Shown here one piece after another: positions 22,959 to 29,442 of a stretch of 29,442 bases of DNA. Source of the DNA: Chloroflexota bacterium (lineage in GTDB: Bacteria; Chloroflexota; Dehalococcoidia; DSTF01; JACRBR01). A model generated the notes under the pieces. The model was not told where the DNA came from. It ran no database searches and saw only the letters and a program-made list of their open reading frames with translations. How positions within the stretch are numbered: the stretch's first letter is position 1; each line of letters begins with the position of its first letter. The stretch covers positions 1-29,442 of the forward strand of contig JACRBR010000295.1 in NCBI GenBank assembly GCA_016213125.1, written 5' to 3'. Both the position numbers and the translations under genes were made by a program.

Positions 22959-23075
22959 GCGGGGAGGCGCCGCATGTAACGCTCCCCGCCCCGGGGTGTT
23001 TTCATCTGTGTCGAAGGAGGCGGGGCCTTCGACAGACCAACGAGGACGGCAGTAATGCCGCCCTCGTTTCTCTTT
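22959..23075 (+). ncRNA. Candidate structured small RNA
   Basis: The spacer has three consecutive stems: GCGGGGAG/CTCCCCGC (22959-22966 with 22982-22989), TCGAAGG/CCTTCGA (23011-23017 with 23026-23032), and the terminator stem at 23039-23068. A plus-strand TTGACA lies at 22931, although the matching -10 is poor. No plus-strand protein gene would use the terminator. A short RNA gene is one explanation; a read-through barrier or repeat is another. Confidence 0.3.
23039..23075 (+). terminator. Intrinsic terminator in the azlC/Rrf2 spacer
   Basis: AACGAGG-A-CGGCA and TGCCG-C-CCTCGTT (23039-23051 with 23056-23068) form a 12-bp stem with one mismatch and a 4-base loop. It is followed by TTTCTCTTT-like sequence on the plus strand. 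It also lies 71 bp past the Rrf2 stop on the minus strand, but there the T-run is weak. Confidence 0.6.
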
Positions 23076-23145
23076 GTCCCGCCGGCCAGCCGTCAGCCAG
23101 TGGCATCGGCCCCGCGCTGTCCACCGTTCAGTGTGAACTGTCCAC

Positions 23146-23607
23146 CTAGATGTAATAGCGTCCGCGCTTCCCACCGGTCTCCTCGGACCGCTTCACCAGC
23201 TCCCCGAACGAAGTCGCGTCCATGACCCCGGCGACGGCATCGCGCACGTCCGTCCAGACGGTCTTCAGCGTGCAGGTGGCCTCGTCGTCGCACCAGTCGC
23301 AGGTGCGGTGCTGGGTCACGCTGGCGCAGGGGGCCGGGGCCAGCGGGCCGTCGATCAGGCGGCTCACCTCACCGACGAAGATCTCCTCCGGATCTCGTGT
23401 CAGCCGGTAGCCGCCCCGCGAGCCCAGGCGGCTCACGACGAAGCCACCGGCCTTCAGCTGCGCCAGGACCTGCTCCAGGAACTTCATCGAGGCGTTGCAG
23501 CGCCGCGCGATCTCCGCTGCCGAGAGCCCCGGCGTCGCCGATCCCTCGGCCTTGGCCAGCTCCAGCACCGCCTTCAGCGCAAGCTCGCCCCTGCTGGTCA
23601 GCTTCAT
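23146..23607 (-). CDS. Rrf2-family transcriptional regulator with Fe-S type cysteines
   Basis: The 153-residue protein begins with the Rrf2 winged helix: MKLTSRGELALKAVLELA, the recognition helix region SAAEIARRCNASMKFLEQVL, and the wing SRLGSRGGYRLTRDPEEI. Four cysteines, Cys94, Cys103, Cys106 and Cys112 (CASVTQHRTCDWCDDEATC), lie where IscR, NsrR and RsrR-type proteins hold an iron-sulfur cluster. The spacing C-x8-C-x2-C-x5-C is not that of IscR (C-x5-C-x5-C), so the sensed signal is uncertain. It starts 26 bp past the PrsW-family gene stop on the same strand. A TAGCCT box ends six bases before the ATG. No iscS/sufS gene is adjacent. Confidence 0.9.
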   Translation of the reverse strand: MKLTSRGELALKAVLELAKAEGSATPGLSAAEIARRCNASMKFLEQVLAQLKAGGFVVSRLGSRGGYRLTRDPEEIFVGEVSRLIDGPLAPAPCASVTQHRTCDWCDDEATCTLKTVWTDVRDAVAGVMDATSFGELVKRSEETGGKRGRYYI

Positions 23608-23633
23608 GCGTGCAGGCTACCACCCCCGGGCAT

Positions 23634-25466
23634 CTACGCGACCCAGGGTGTCATTGCCGCCAGCGGCGTGCCCGCGACCGGCGGTGGAGGAGGCTCTCGC
23701 AGCCGCCTCCCCAGGAACGGCAGCGCCAGGATGAACGCCGATGCCAGTCCGATGACAAACACGTACGCCACGATCTCAAGCGTCCTGTCGTCGACCGTCT
23801 CCAGCCACAGGATCTCCGAATCAAGCGTGACGGAGAAGCCGTTCCAGAGTGCGTGAAAGAACACCGCGACGAGGTACAGCAGGGCCGCGCGGCCCTTTCG
23901 CCCGCCGATGCTCCAGTACCACCACGCCAGGCCGACCAGCCCGGTGTTCAGGCAGTGCAGCGACGTGCTGCCGCCGCGAATGAGCATGATGCGCCACCAG
24001 TCGCTGAGGTTGTCGGCTGTTACGCCTGCGCCGTACAGCAGCGCCTCGACAAATCCGAACCCCGCGCCGGCCGCCGCGCCCAGCGCGAACGCCTGCGCCC
24101 GCGTGCTGTTCCGCCGCATCAGGAAGCGGACGTTCAGCCCCTTCAGGAACTCCTCGGCGAACGGTGGGATGATGGCGATGGCGATGATGTTCGCCACCCA
24201 CTGCTCGTTGTTCGTGAGGTAGAACTCGGCGTCGCCGATGATCTGCCAGGCGTCGTCGATCCCGGCCGCGTCCCTGAACGCGCCGTTGTGGGCCAACAAC
24301 ACGATCGTCGACCAGAGTCCGCCGACCGAATTGAGGAACCCTGCCGACATCGCGCCGATGCCGATCGCCAGACCCCACGCAAGTGTCGCCTGGCGCCACG
24401 TGAGGCCTGGCACCATCCTCCCGCGAAGGATCGACCCGCGCGAGGCGAAGGCGATGTACCCGATGCCCGGCAGGATGGCGGCCAGCGTGTGGAGCACCGG
24501 CATGGGCGCGGCGATGGGCTCCTCCAGCGCCATGTTGAACTGCCCGGCCGCGAGCACGCCCGCGAATGCCAGCACGACGAGCAAGCCGATCGGTGCGTGG
24601 AAGGGCGTTGAGCGTTCGCCCATCGCCGAGGAAATGCCATGGTAGGTCAGGATGATGCCGGGCACGAAGAACTGCATCCCAAGCGCCGTGAACACGATCA
24701 CCGCGGCCACCACGCCGAAGTCACCATCCGAGAAGTCGTTCTCGTCGGCGCTGATCGTGAACGCGACGAGTGACAGCAGCATGAGGCCGAACAGTCCGAG
24801 CAGCACGCCGTAAGCCGCGCCCGCGGGCCGCCGCCAGCGGTTCAGCCGCCGCAACGCTTCCGGCTCCAACGCCCACCGCACGCAGAGCACCGCCAGCGCC
24901 AGGCCCGCGGCTGTGGTCAGCGTGCCGAAGAGGACCATCGCGCTCGATGCGCGGTACTCCGCGATGCCTCGAGCGTTGATCTGCCGGTACACCGGGGCGA
25001 ACACGAGCATGAATGTGCCCGTCGTGATGAACGTCACCGAGAGGATCGCAAACACCGCTTTCGCATAGGTGCGCGCGGCCCTCCACATCAGCCCCGCCCC
25101 GAAGATCGCGCCGATTCCCGCGACCGCCCCGATCCACAACAACAGCGGCCCGGGCGCCTGGTAGGCGCTCGTCAGGTCGTCGAAAACCAGGTTGAAATAC
25201 AGCGGGACGCACACCAACAGCACGATCGTGCTGACGGCGATGCCGACGAATCGCCAGAAACCAATGGGCGACGCCTGCACCTGTCCGTATGCAAGGGGTC
25301 GGGGCTGGTAGTAACGCGCATCTTCGGCGAAGACGCCTGCCGGCGGCGGCGGAGCCATCGGGCAGCGCTGGCGGCGTCCGTGGCGCGCCATCCCTTCGCA
25401 GTGGACGCAGCCCACGCTCTCCGCGAACGGCGCCCCTCCACCAATCTCCGCCGAGATCTCGCTCAC
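23634..25466 (-). CDS. PrsW-family intramembrane metalloprotease
   Basis: The 610-residue protein is membrane-embedded, with roughly 12 or more hydrophobic segments. The PrsW motif EExxK is Glu438-Glu439-Phe-Leu-Lys442 (PPFAEEFLKGL). It is followed by GAGFGFVEALLYG, LHCLNTGLVGLAWWYW and AVFFHALWNGFSV, which supply the further conserved Glu and His. PrsW cleaves membrane anti-sigma factors in Bacillus; other members have unknown clients. The N-terminal 45 residues carry CVHCEGMARHGRRQRCP, a partial zinc-ribbon-like pattern with only three Cys, then a Pro-rich linker. The first half (about 70-270) has extra membrane helices compared with minimal PrsW. The GTG at 25466 is the only sensible start in frame before the Cys motif. 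It is divergent from the GYD-like gene. Confidence 0.88.
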   Translation of the reverse strand: MSEISAEIGGGAPFAESVGCVHCEGMARHGRRQRCPMAPPPPAGVFAEDARYYQPRPLAYGQVQASPIGFWRFVGIAVSTIVLLVCVPLYFNLVFDDLTSAYQAPGPLLLWIGAVAGIGAIFGAGLMWRAARTYAKAVFAILSVTFITTGTFMLVFAPVYRQINARGIAEYRASSAMVLFGTLTTAAGLALAVLCVRWALEPEALRRLNRWRRPAGAAYGVLLGLFGLMLLSLVAFTISADENDFSDGDFGVVAAVIVFTALGMQFFVPGIILTYHGISSAMGERSTPFHAPIGLLVVLAFAGVLAAGQFNMALEEPIAAPMPVLHTLAAILPGIGYIAFASRGSILRGRMVPGLTWRQATLAWGLAIGIGAMSAGFLNSVGGLWSTIVLLAHNGAFRDAAGIDDAWQIIGDAEFYLTNNEQWVANIIAIAIIPPFAEEFLKGLNVRFLMRRNSTRAQAFALGAAAGAGFGFVEALLYGAGVTADNLSDWWRIMLIRGGSTSLHCLNTGLVGLAWWYWSIGGRKGRAALLYLVAVFFHALWNGFSVTLDSEILWLETVDDRTLEIVAYVFVIGLASAFILALPFLGRRLREPPPPPVAGTPLAAMTPWVA

Positions 25467-25702
25467 GGAGTCACCGTCATGCCCCAGACACTACGGGAAC
25501 TCGCACCCGATGTAAACCGCCGTCCGGCACCGCACGGTCATTTCGCGCGCGGCCTACCGTCAGCCCGGTATGGCGCCTCGCGATCGTTCGGGCATGGACG
25601 CCCGCCCGGACGTTTAACACTTGGTGAACAGATCCCGAGAAGCTGGTTAAGACCCGTCACCGATATCAATGGTGAGGCACCGACGCCCTACCCGAGGACA
25701 GG

Positions 25703-26059
25703 ATGATGGGAACCTACGTATCAATGCTCAACTGGTCCGGCGAGCCGCAACCGGCACCGTCCGACGTCCGCATCGCCGTCAAGCGGCGCGCCGATCAGCT
25801 CCACACCCGGGGCATGCACTCCCTGGCGTTTCTCCCGGACGAGGGCGCGTGCGCGGCCGTCATGGTCTGCAGTGCGCCGGACGACGACTCCGTCGCGGAG
25901 CTGGCGTATTCGATCCTCCCACACGCGATACTCCGCATCGAAACGATGCGCTTCGACGACGATTCCTCCGGCGAATCGCACGGGTTGGGCGAGGTGGTAT
26001 TTCCCCCTCCGCCTCGCGACTACCTGGGCGAGCCGCTGGACAGGATCGTCGCCGCCTAG
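25703..26059 (+). CDS. Small GYD-like domain protein
   Basis: This 118-residue soluble protein starts MMGTYVSMLNWSG and has CAAVMVCSAPDDDSVAELAYSIL followed by LRIETMRFDDD. That order resembles GYD-domain proteins (ferredoxin-like fold, about 95-100 residues), where YISL.NWT, an EAPDDEAVA stretch and a final TLRAF are typical. The Gly-Tyr-Asp motif that names the family is not kept (PDEGACAAVM here). The tail after about 85 is acidic and Pro-rich. The function of the family is unknown. A GAGGACAGG site precedes two adjacent ATGs (25703 or 25706). It stands alone between a divergent membrane protease gene and a bidirectional terminator. Confidence 0.65.
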   Translation: MMGTYVSMLNWSGEPQPAPSDVRIAVKRRADQLHTRGMHSLAFLPDEGACAAVMVCSAPDDDSVAELAYSILPHAILRIETMRFDDDSSGESHGLGEVVFPPPPRDYLGEPLDRIVAA

Positions 26060-26092
26060 ACACGCGCACACGGACATGCGTGAGGCTCAAGC

Positions 26093-26124
26093 GAAACGGC
26101 GCACTGTTGGGGGTGCGCCGTTTC
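26093..26124. terminator. Bidirectional terminator between GYD-like gene and gatD
   Basis: GAAACGGCGCAC (26093-26104) and GTGCGCCGTTTC (26113-26124) are exact 12-bp inverted arms with an 8-base loop. They lie between two convergent stops. AAA/TTT at the stem ends can serve as a short U-tract in both directions. Confidence 0.75.
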
Positions 26125-26182
26125 CGCGTGCGTGTTGGCGCACAGCCGCCCCTCCCGCAGCACGGTCAGCGGCGTTGAAGTG

Positions 26183-26953
26183 CTACGGCCGCAACCGCAG
26201 CGCGGCCCTGTGCGCCAGCTCCTCCGCCCGGTTGTCGATGCGCGCCAGCTCGACGTCGCCATATCGACGCCGCAGGGCGAGTCCGATCAGGTGGTCCGCG
26301 AATGCGGGGTTCTTCGGGAGCAGCGACCCGTGGATGTAGGTCCCGTACGCGTTCCGATACACCGCTCCCTCCGCTCCGTCCCTGCCGTTGTTGCCGTGTC
26401 CCGAGCGCACCTTCGCGAGCGGCCGAACTCCAGGCGCCAGGTATGTTCGCCCACCGTGGTTCTCGAACCCAACGATCGTGATGGGGGGATGTCCGCCTTG
26501 CCCACTTGAGGGCAGGGGGCCCACCAACTCCGCCACAATGTTCCCGATAAGCCGCTTCGCCTTCTCGCCCGGGTGCTCCGTGTGCAGGTCGAAGATCCCG
26601 ACGCCCGGCAGCTCCATGCCCGTCGCCTCTCGGTAGAACCGCCCGAAGAGCTGGTACGCGCCGCACACGGCCAGCAGCACTACGGCCGCCTCCACGGCCT
26701 CGCGCACAGCGTCCGCCTTCGTCGCCAGCAGGTCCTCGACGACGTTGCGCTGCTCCCTGTCCTGCGCCCCTCCGGCGAAGATGAGATCTGCCGCCGCAGA
26801 GTCAAACCGATCGCCGATCCCCAGCTCCGTCAGCTCGAACCCGATGCCGCGCGCCTCGCAGCGATGCCGCAGGCACATGATGTTGCCACGATCGCCGTAG
26901 ATGTTCATCAAGCGCGGATACAGGTGGACGACGCGAAGTGTAGGAGCGCTCAC
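26183..26953 (-). CDS. gatD: Lipid II isoglutaminyl synthase, glutaminase subunit GatD
   Basis: The 256-residue protein is a CobB/CobQ-like class I glutamine amidotransferase of the GatD type. It starts VVHLYPRLMNIYGDRGNIM, has the nucleophile Cys97 in LLAVCGAYQLFG, GFENHGGRTYL in the middle, and the catalytic His208 in YGTYIHGSLLPKNP. GatD frees ammonia from glutamine and passes it to MurT, which converts the D-glutamate of the lipid II stem peptide to D-isoglutamine. The GTG at 26953 overlaps the murT stop (GTGA) and has GGGAGGGGG just before it; the frame is open upstream but overlaps murT. There is a short Gly/Ser/Pro insert near 147-155 (PLPSSGQGGHP). Confidence 0.93.
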   Translation of the reverse strand: MSAPTLRVVHLYPRLMNIYGDRGNIMCLRHRCEARGIGFELTELGIGDRFDSAAADLIFAGGAQDREQRNVVEDLLATKADAVREAVEAAVVLLAVCGAYQLFGRFYREATGMELPGVGIFDLHTEHPGEKAKRLIGNIVAELVGPLPSSGQGGHPPITIVGFENHGGRTYLAPGVRPLAKVRSGHGNNGRDGAEGAVYRNAYGTYIHGSLLPKNPAFADHLIGLALRRRYGDVELARIDNRAEELAHRAALRLRP

Positions 26954-28386
26954 GCCCCCTCCCAGAAATGTCCCTCGCCCGCTCGCTTCGCGATGATCTC
27001 CCGCACCTCCAGCATTGCCGTATACGTCGGCAGTACGTACAGCGTTTCCCCGGCCGGCGTCGCTTCGATCGCACGCCGCAATGCCGTCGCCGCGTCGCGC
27101 TCGATCTCGACGTACTCGCCGAAACCCGCGTACTTCAACCGCAGCGCCAGGTCCTCTGCCCGCGTGCCAGCCGCAAGGGCCCACTCCGTCTGCGGTTGCA
27201 CCACCTCGTAGTCCGTGTCCCAGATCCACGAGATGTCGCGCCCGTCCGCGATGCCGTCGTTCAGGAAGAACAGAAGCCGCTTCCGGCCCGGCCGGGCAGC
27301 TACGGCCCGCAGCACCTGGTTCAGGCCCGTGGGGTTCTTCCCCAGCAGCACCTGCACGTCCCGCCCATCGAGCTGAAACCGCTCCTGTCGCCCGAACGCT
27401 GCCGAGAACTCCGCCAGCGCCGAAACGATCGCCTCGCTCGGTAGCCCCAGCGCCGTTGCCCCGGCGACCGCCGCGAGCGCGTTGTAGGCGTTGTACAGTC
27501 CCGTCAGCGGCAGCAGGATGTCAAGCTCGCCGCCCGCCGTCGCAACGGCCATCTCCGTCGCGTCGCCGCGCGCGGTCACCCGCGTCAGCCGCACATCCGC
27601 CGACGGCCGCGCATTCCCGCAGGAAGCACACCGCCAGTGCCCCACGTGTCCGTAGAAGGTCACGCTATACGCCAGGTCCGCCCCGCACTCCAGGCACGTC
27701 CGAAAGTCCGACGCGTGCTCCACCACGTCCCCGCCCGCACTCGCGTCCTCCACCCCGTAGTACAGCACCGGCCCGCCATACCCCCGCCCCAGGTGCGCCA
27801 CCGCCGGATCATCCGCGTTCAGCACGATCGTGGGAGGCTCCTCTTGTGGCTGTCCCCTGTCCCCTGTCCCCTGTCCCCTGAGCGCGCTCCGCCAGGAGCG
27901 AGCGACCGTGTCCACTTCCCCGTACCTGTCAAGCTGATCGCGAAACAGGTTGGTGAAGACGATGACCCGCGGCCGCACCTCCCGCGTGATCTCCGGCAGT
28001 GTCGCCTCGTCCACCTCTAGGATCGCCAGCCGCCGCGCGGCATCCGCGATCGATCCCGAAATCGAGGCCTCGTCTACCAGCATCGCCGCCACGCCCCGCA
28101 TCATGTTGCTGCCGCTTCGGTTGTGGAGAGGCCGCAGCCCCGCCGCGGCCGCGACACGGTTCAACATGAGGGATGTCGTCGTCTTGCCGTTCGTCCCCGT
28201 TACGGCGATCGCCCCGGCGGCCGCCTGTCTCGAGAGCGTCCGTACCAGCCCCTGATCGACACCCAGCGCCACCACGCCGGCAATGGCAGTGCCCCCGCCT
28301 CGCCCCAGCAGACGTGAGGCGGTGCCGGCCGCTTTCCCGGCGAGAATCGCTAGAGACGCCCGGGGGTTCACGAACGCAGGGTACAA
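26950..28386 (-). CDS. murT: Lipid II isoglutaminyl synthase, Mur-ligase-like subunit MurT
   Basis: The 478-residue protein is MurT, the ATP-dependent partner of GatD. It has the Mur ligase P-loop GTNGKTT (64-70), FTNLFRDQLDRYGEVDT, LNADDPAVAHLG, a zinc ribbon (Cys231, Cys234, Cys253, Cys256) and the MurT-specific C-terminal domain with KNPTGLNQVLRAV and DGRDISWIWDTDYE. It activates the stem-peptide glutamate for amidation. Residues about 170-180 (RGQGTGDRGQP) come from four 7-bp repeats at 27851-27878 and look like an insert in a surface loop. The TTG at 28386 has AAGGGTGA upstream; the GTG at 28371 would start nearer to typical MurT N-termini. It is translationally coupled to gatD. Confidence 0.93.
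   Translation of the reverse strand: MYPAFVNPRASLAILAGKAAGTASRLLGRGGGTAIAGVVALGVDQGLVRTLSRQAAAGAIAVTGTNGKTTTSLMLNRVAAAAGLRPLHNRSGSNMMRGVAAMLVDEASISGSIADAARRLAILEVDEATLPEITREVRPRVIVFTNLFRDQLDRYGEVDTVARSWRSALRGQGTGDRGQPQEEPPTIVLNADDPAVAHLGRGYGGPVLYYGVEDASAGGDVVEHASDFRTCLECGADLAYSVTFYGHVGHWRCASCGNARPSADVRLTRVTARGDATEMAVATAGGELDILLPLTGLYNAYNALAAVAGATALGLPSEAIVSALAEFSAAFGRQERFQLDGRDVQVLLGKNPTGLNQVLRAVAARPGRKRLLFFLNDGIADGRDISWIWDTDYEVVQPQTEWALAAGTRAEDLALRLKYAGFGEYVEIERDAATALRRAIEATPAGETLYVLPTYTAMLEVREIIAKRAGEGHFWEGA
27851..27878. repeat. Four perfect TGTCCCC heptamer repeats inside murT
   Basis: TGTCCCC is repeated four times without interruption (GGGGACA on the coding strand). Because seven is not a multiple of three, gain or loss of one copy would shift the murT frame. 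Confidence 0.95.
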
Positions 28387-28434
28387 GGCCCGTCACCCTT
28401 GACGACTCGTCGCACCGGGGTCGATGCTCTCACC

Positions 28435-28440
28435 TACACT
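28435..28440 (+). promoter_or_regulatory. Putative -10 box of the acyltransferase gene
   Basis: TACACT lies directly before an in-frame ATG at 28441 and 43 bp before the ATG at 28483. Transcription starting about seven bases downstream would leave out the first ATG and favour the second. Confidence 0.4.
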
Positions 28441-28482
28441 ATGTCCACCAATCGGGCACACCGCGCCCAGTCCCGGGGACGC

Positions 28483-29442
28483 ATGGCTGTTTCGGAGACC
28501 GCCGCTATACCAACCACCGATACTCGCGACCATATCCCCGCGCTTGACGGCCTCCGCGGCCTCGCCGTGCTGCTGGTGCTCTTCAACCACGCACAGGTCG
28601 AGATCGTGCTGCGCATGACGGCCCCGGCCGATCGCGCCTGGGTCGATCAGTTGACGCTGAAGATCTGGAGCGCGTGGTGGTCGGGCGTCGACCTGTTCTT
28701 CGTCTTATCGGGCTTTCTTATCACGCGAATCCTCCTACAGGCGAAGTCCGGCCCCGGGTACTTCCGCACGTTCTATGCACGTCGCGCGCTGCGCATCTTC
28801 CCGCTCTACTACCTGTTCCTGGTGTTCCTGATGGCGCTGACGCACTGGCGCGACGCGACGTATCTCAACACATACGGCGGGTTGTTCCGTCACCAGGTCT
28901 GGTTTTGGTCGTATCTCTCGAACTACCCCCTTGCGCTGTCCCGCGTGTTCGATATCCAGGGCTTCCCGGCGACCCATCTCTGGACGCTGGCGATCGAGGA
29001 GCAGTTCTATCTCGTCTGGCCCCTGATCGTGCTGGTGCTTGGGCGCCGGAACCTGATGGCCGCCTGCGTCGCGGTCGCCGCGCTGGCCCTCGGATTGCGC
29101 ATCATCGCGACCCTCGACATCTCCGAGGGCTGGGCGGTGGGCCTCTCGCCGTACTACTTGACGCCGATGAAACTTGATACGCTCGCCATCGGAGCCCTCA
29201 TCGCCTGCCTCGCCACCGAGCCGCGTGCCTGGCGGATCGCCCGCAAGTGTGCGCCAGCGATCGGTCTCATCGCGCTCGCCTGGCTGGTGGTCCTCGGTGT
29301 CAAGCACCAGGGCCTGCCTCCCCAGCCAACGGACGTGAGCACATTCGGCTTTTCGGCGCTCGCCTTGCTCTTTGGCTCCGTGGTGGTGCTGATCATCGGG
29401 CTGGGACCAGATCATGCCGGCGCGCGACTGCTGTCTGGTCCC
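28483..29442 (+). CDS. OafA/YrhL-type acyltransferase 3 family protein, 3' end outside window
   Basis: The 320 codons present encode an integral-membrane acyltransferase. The family signatures are all visible: PALDGLRGLAVLLVLFNH with the catalytic His, WWSGVDLFFVLSGFLITRIL, YARRALRIFPLYYLFL and HLWTLAIEEQFYLVWPLI. At least six hydrophobic segments follow or are implied. Such enzymes O-acylate (often acetylate) surface sugars, including peptidoglycan and exopolysaccharide. It is divergent from murT-gatD, so it may join them in envelope modification, though its acceptor is unknown. I chose the ATG at 28483 (MAVSETAAIPTTDTRDH), behind GGGGAC; an in-frame ATG at 28441 would add 14 residues. The gene continues beyond the right edge. 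Confidence 0.88.
   Translation, partial: MAVSETAAIPTTDTRDHIPALDGLRGLAVLLVLFNHAQVEIVLRMTAPADRAWVDQLTLKIWSAWWSGVDLFFVLSGFLITRILLQAKSGPGYFRTFYARRALRIFPLYYLFLVFLMALTHWRDATYLNTYGGLFRHQVWFWSYLSNYPLALSRVFDIQGFPATHLWTLAIEEQFYLVWPLIVLVLGRRNLMAACVAVAALALGLRIIATLDISEGWAVGLSPYYLTPMKLDTLAIGALIACLATEPRAWRIARKCAPAIGLIALAWLVVLGVKHQGLPPQPTDVSTFGFSALALLFGSVVVLIIGLGPDHAGARLLSGP

Noticed and set aside
22933..23040. Insertion sequence or MITE marked by the 10-bp direct repeats
   Set aside because: There are no terminal inverted repeats next to the direct repeats and no transposase. It is kept only as an observation in the small-RNA finding.
26954..27229. Longer N-terminus for GatD
   Set aside because: It would lie entirely within murT and has no similarity to GatD. 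The GTG at 26953 overlaps the murT stop and has a strong ribosome site.

Overview
The window is about 29 kb of gene-dense, high-GC bacterial DNA with short spacers. I see no tRNA, rRNA, CRISPR array, transposase or phage gene. The mix of MurT/GatD (cell-wall amidation), FabL-type enoyl reductase, PlsY, a MoxR/DUF58/transglutaminase-like operon and several probably leaderless genes suggests Chloroflexota, perhaps Dehalococcoidia-like. That placement is inference; a high-GC actinobacterial relative is the main alternative.

Left part (1-7573, all minus strand): citrate synthase, then an M20 amidohydrolase, then a tight operon of MoxR AAA ATPase, DUF58 protein, membrane transglutaminase-like protein and the start of a CaiB/BaiF CoA-transferase that runs off the window. 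MoxR, DUF58 and the transglutaminase-like membrane protein are a widespread cassette that probably works at the cell envelope. Here the transglutaminase-like member has phenylalanine at both the catalytic Cys and His positions.

Middle part (7574-17723): a 489-bp gene-free region with palindromes and a probably structured leader precedes speD (+). It is followed by a cytidylate-kinase-like protein, a small DinB-like ORF translationally coupled to plsY, and an S41 protease-like lipoprotein that lacks the catalytic lysine. An AI-2E-family membrane protein lies on the minus strand. A plus-strand cluster follows: Nif3-like, a second DUF58 protein and a D-2-hydroxyacid dehydrogenase. Next is a divergent pair of short-chain dehydrogenases, one of them FabL-like. 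A 20-bp perfect-stem hairpin closes this section.

Right part (17724-29442): a large secreted multidomain protein (sugar-dehydrogenase-like propeller, TIG, PKD, dockerin-like pair, histidine-containing C-terminal domain), proA, the azlC/azlD amino-acid exporter pair, a structured spacer that may encode a small RNA, an Rrf2 iron-sulfur regulator, a PrsW-family membrane protease, a GYD-like small protein, the gatD-murT pair that amidates lipid II, and the beginning of an OafA-type acyltransferase. murT carries four perfect heptamer repeats inside its coding sequence.

I found no clear-cut new defence or mobile system. The most unusual items are the degenerate transglutaminase, the lysine-less S41 protein, the heptamer tract in murT, the multidomain dockerin protein, the structured 22.93-23.08 kb spacer, and the speD leader.
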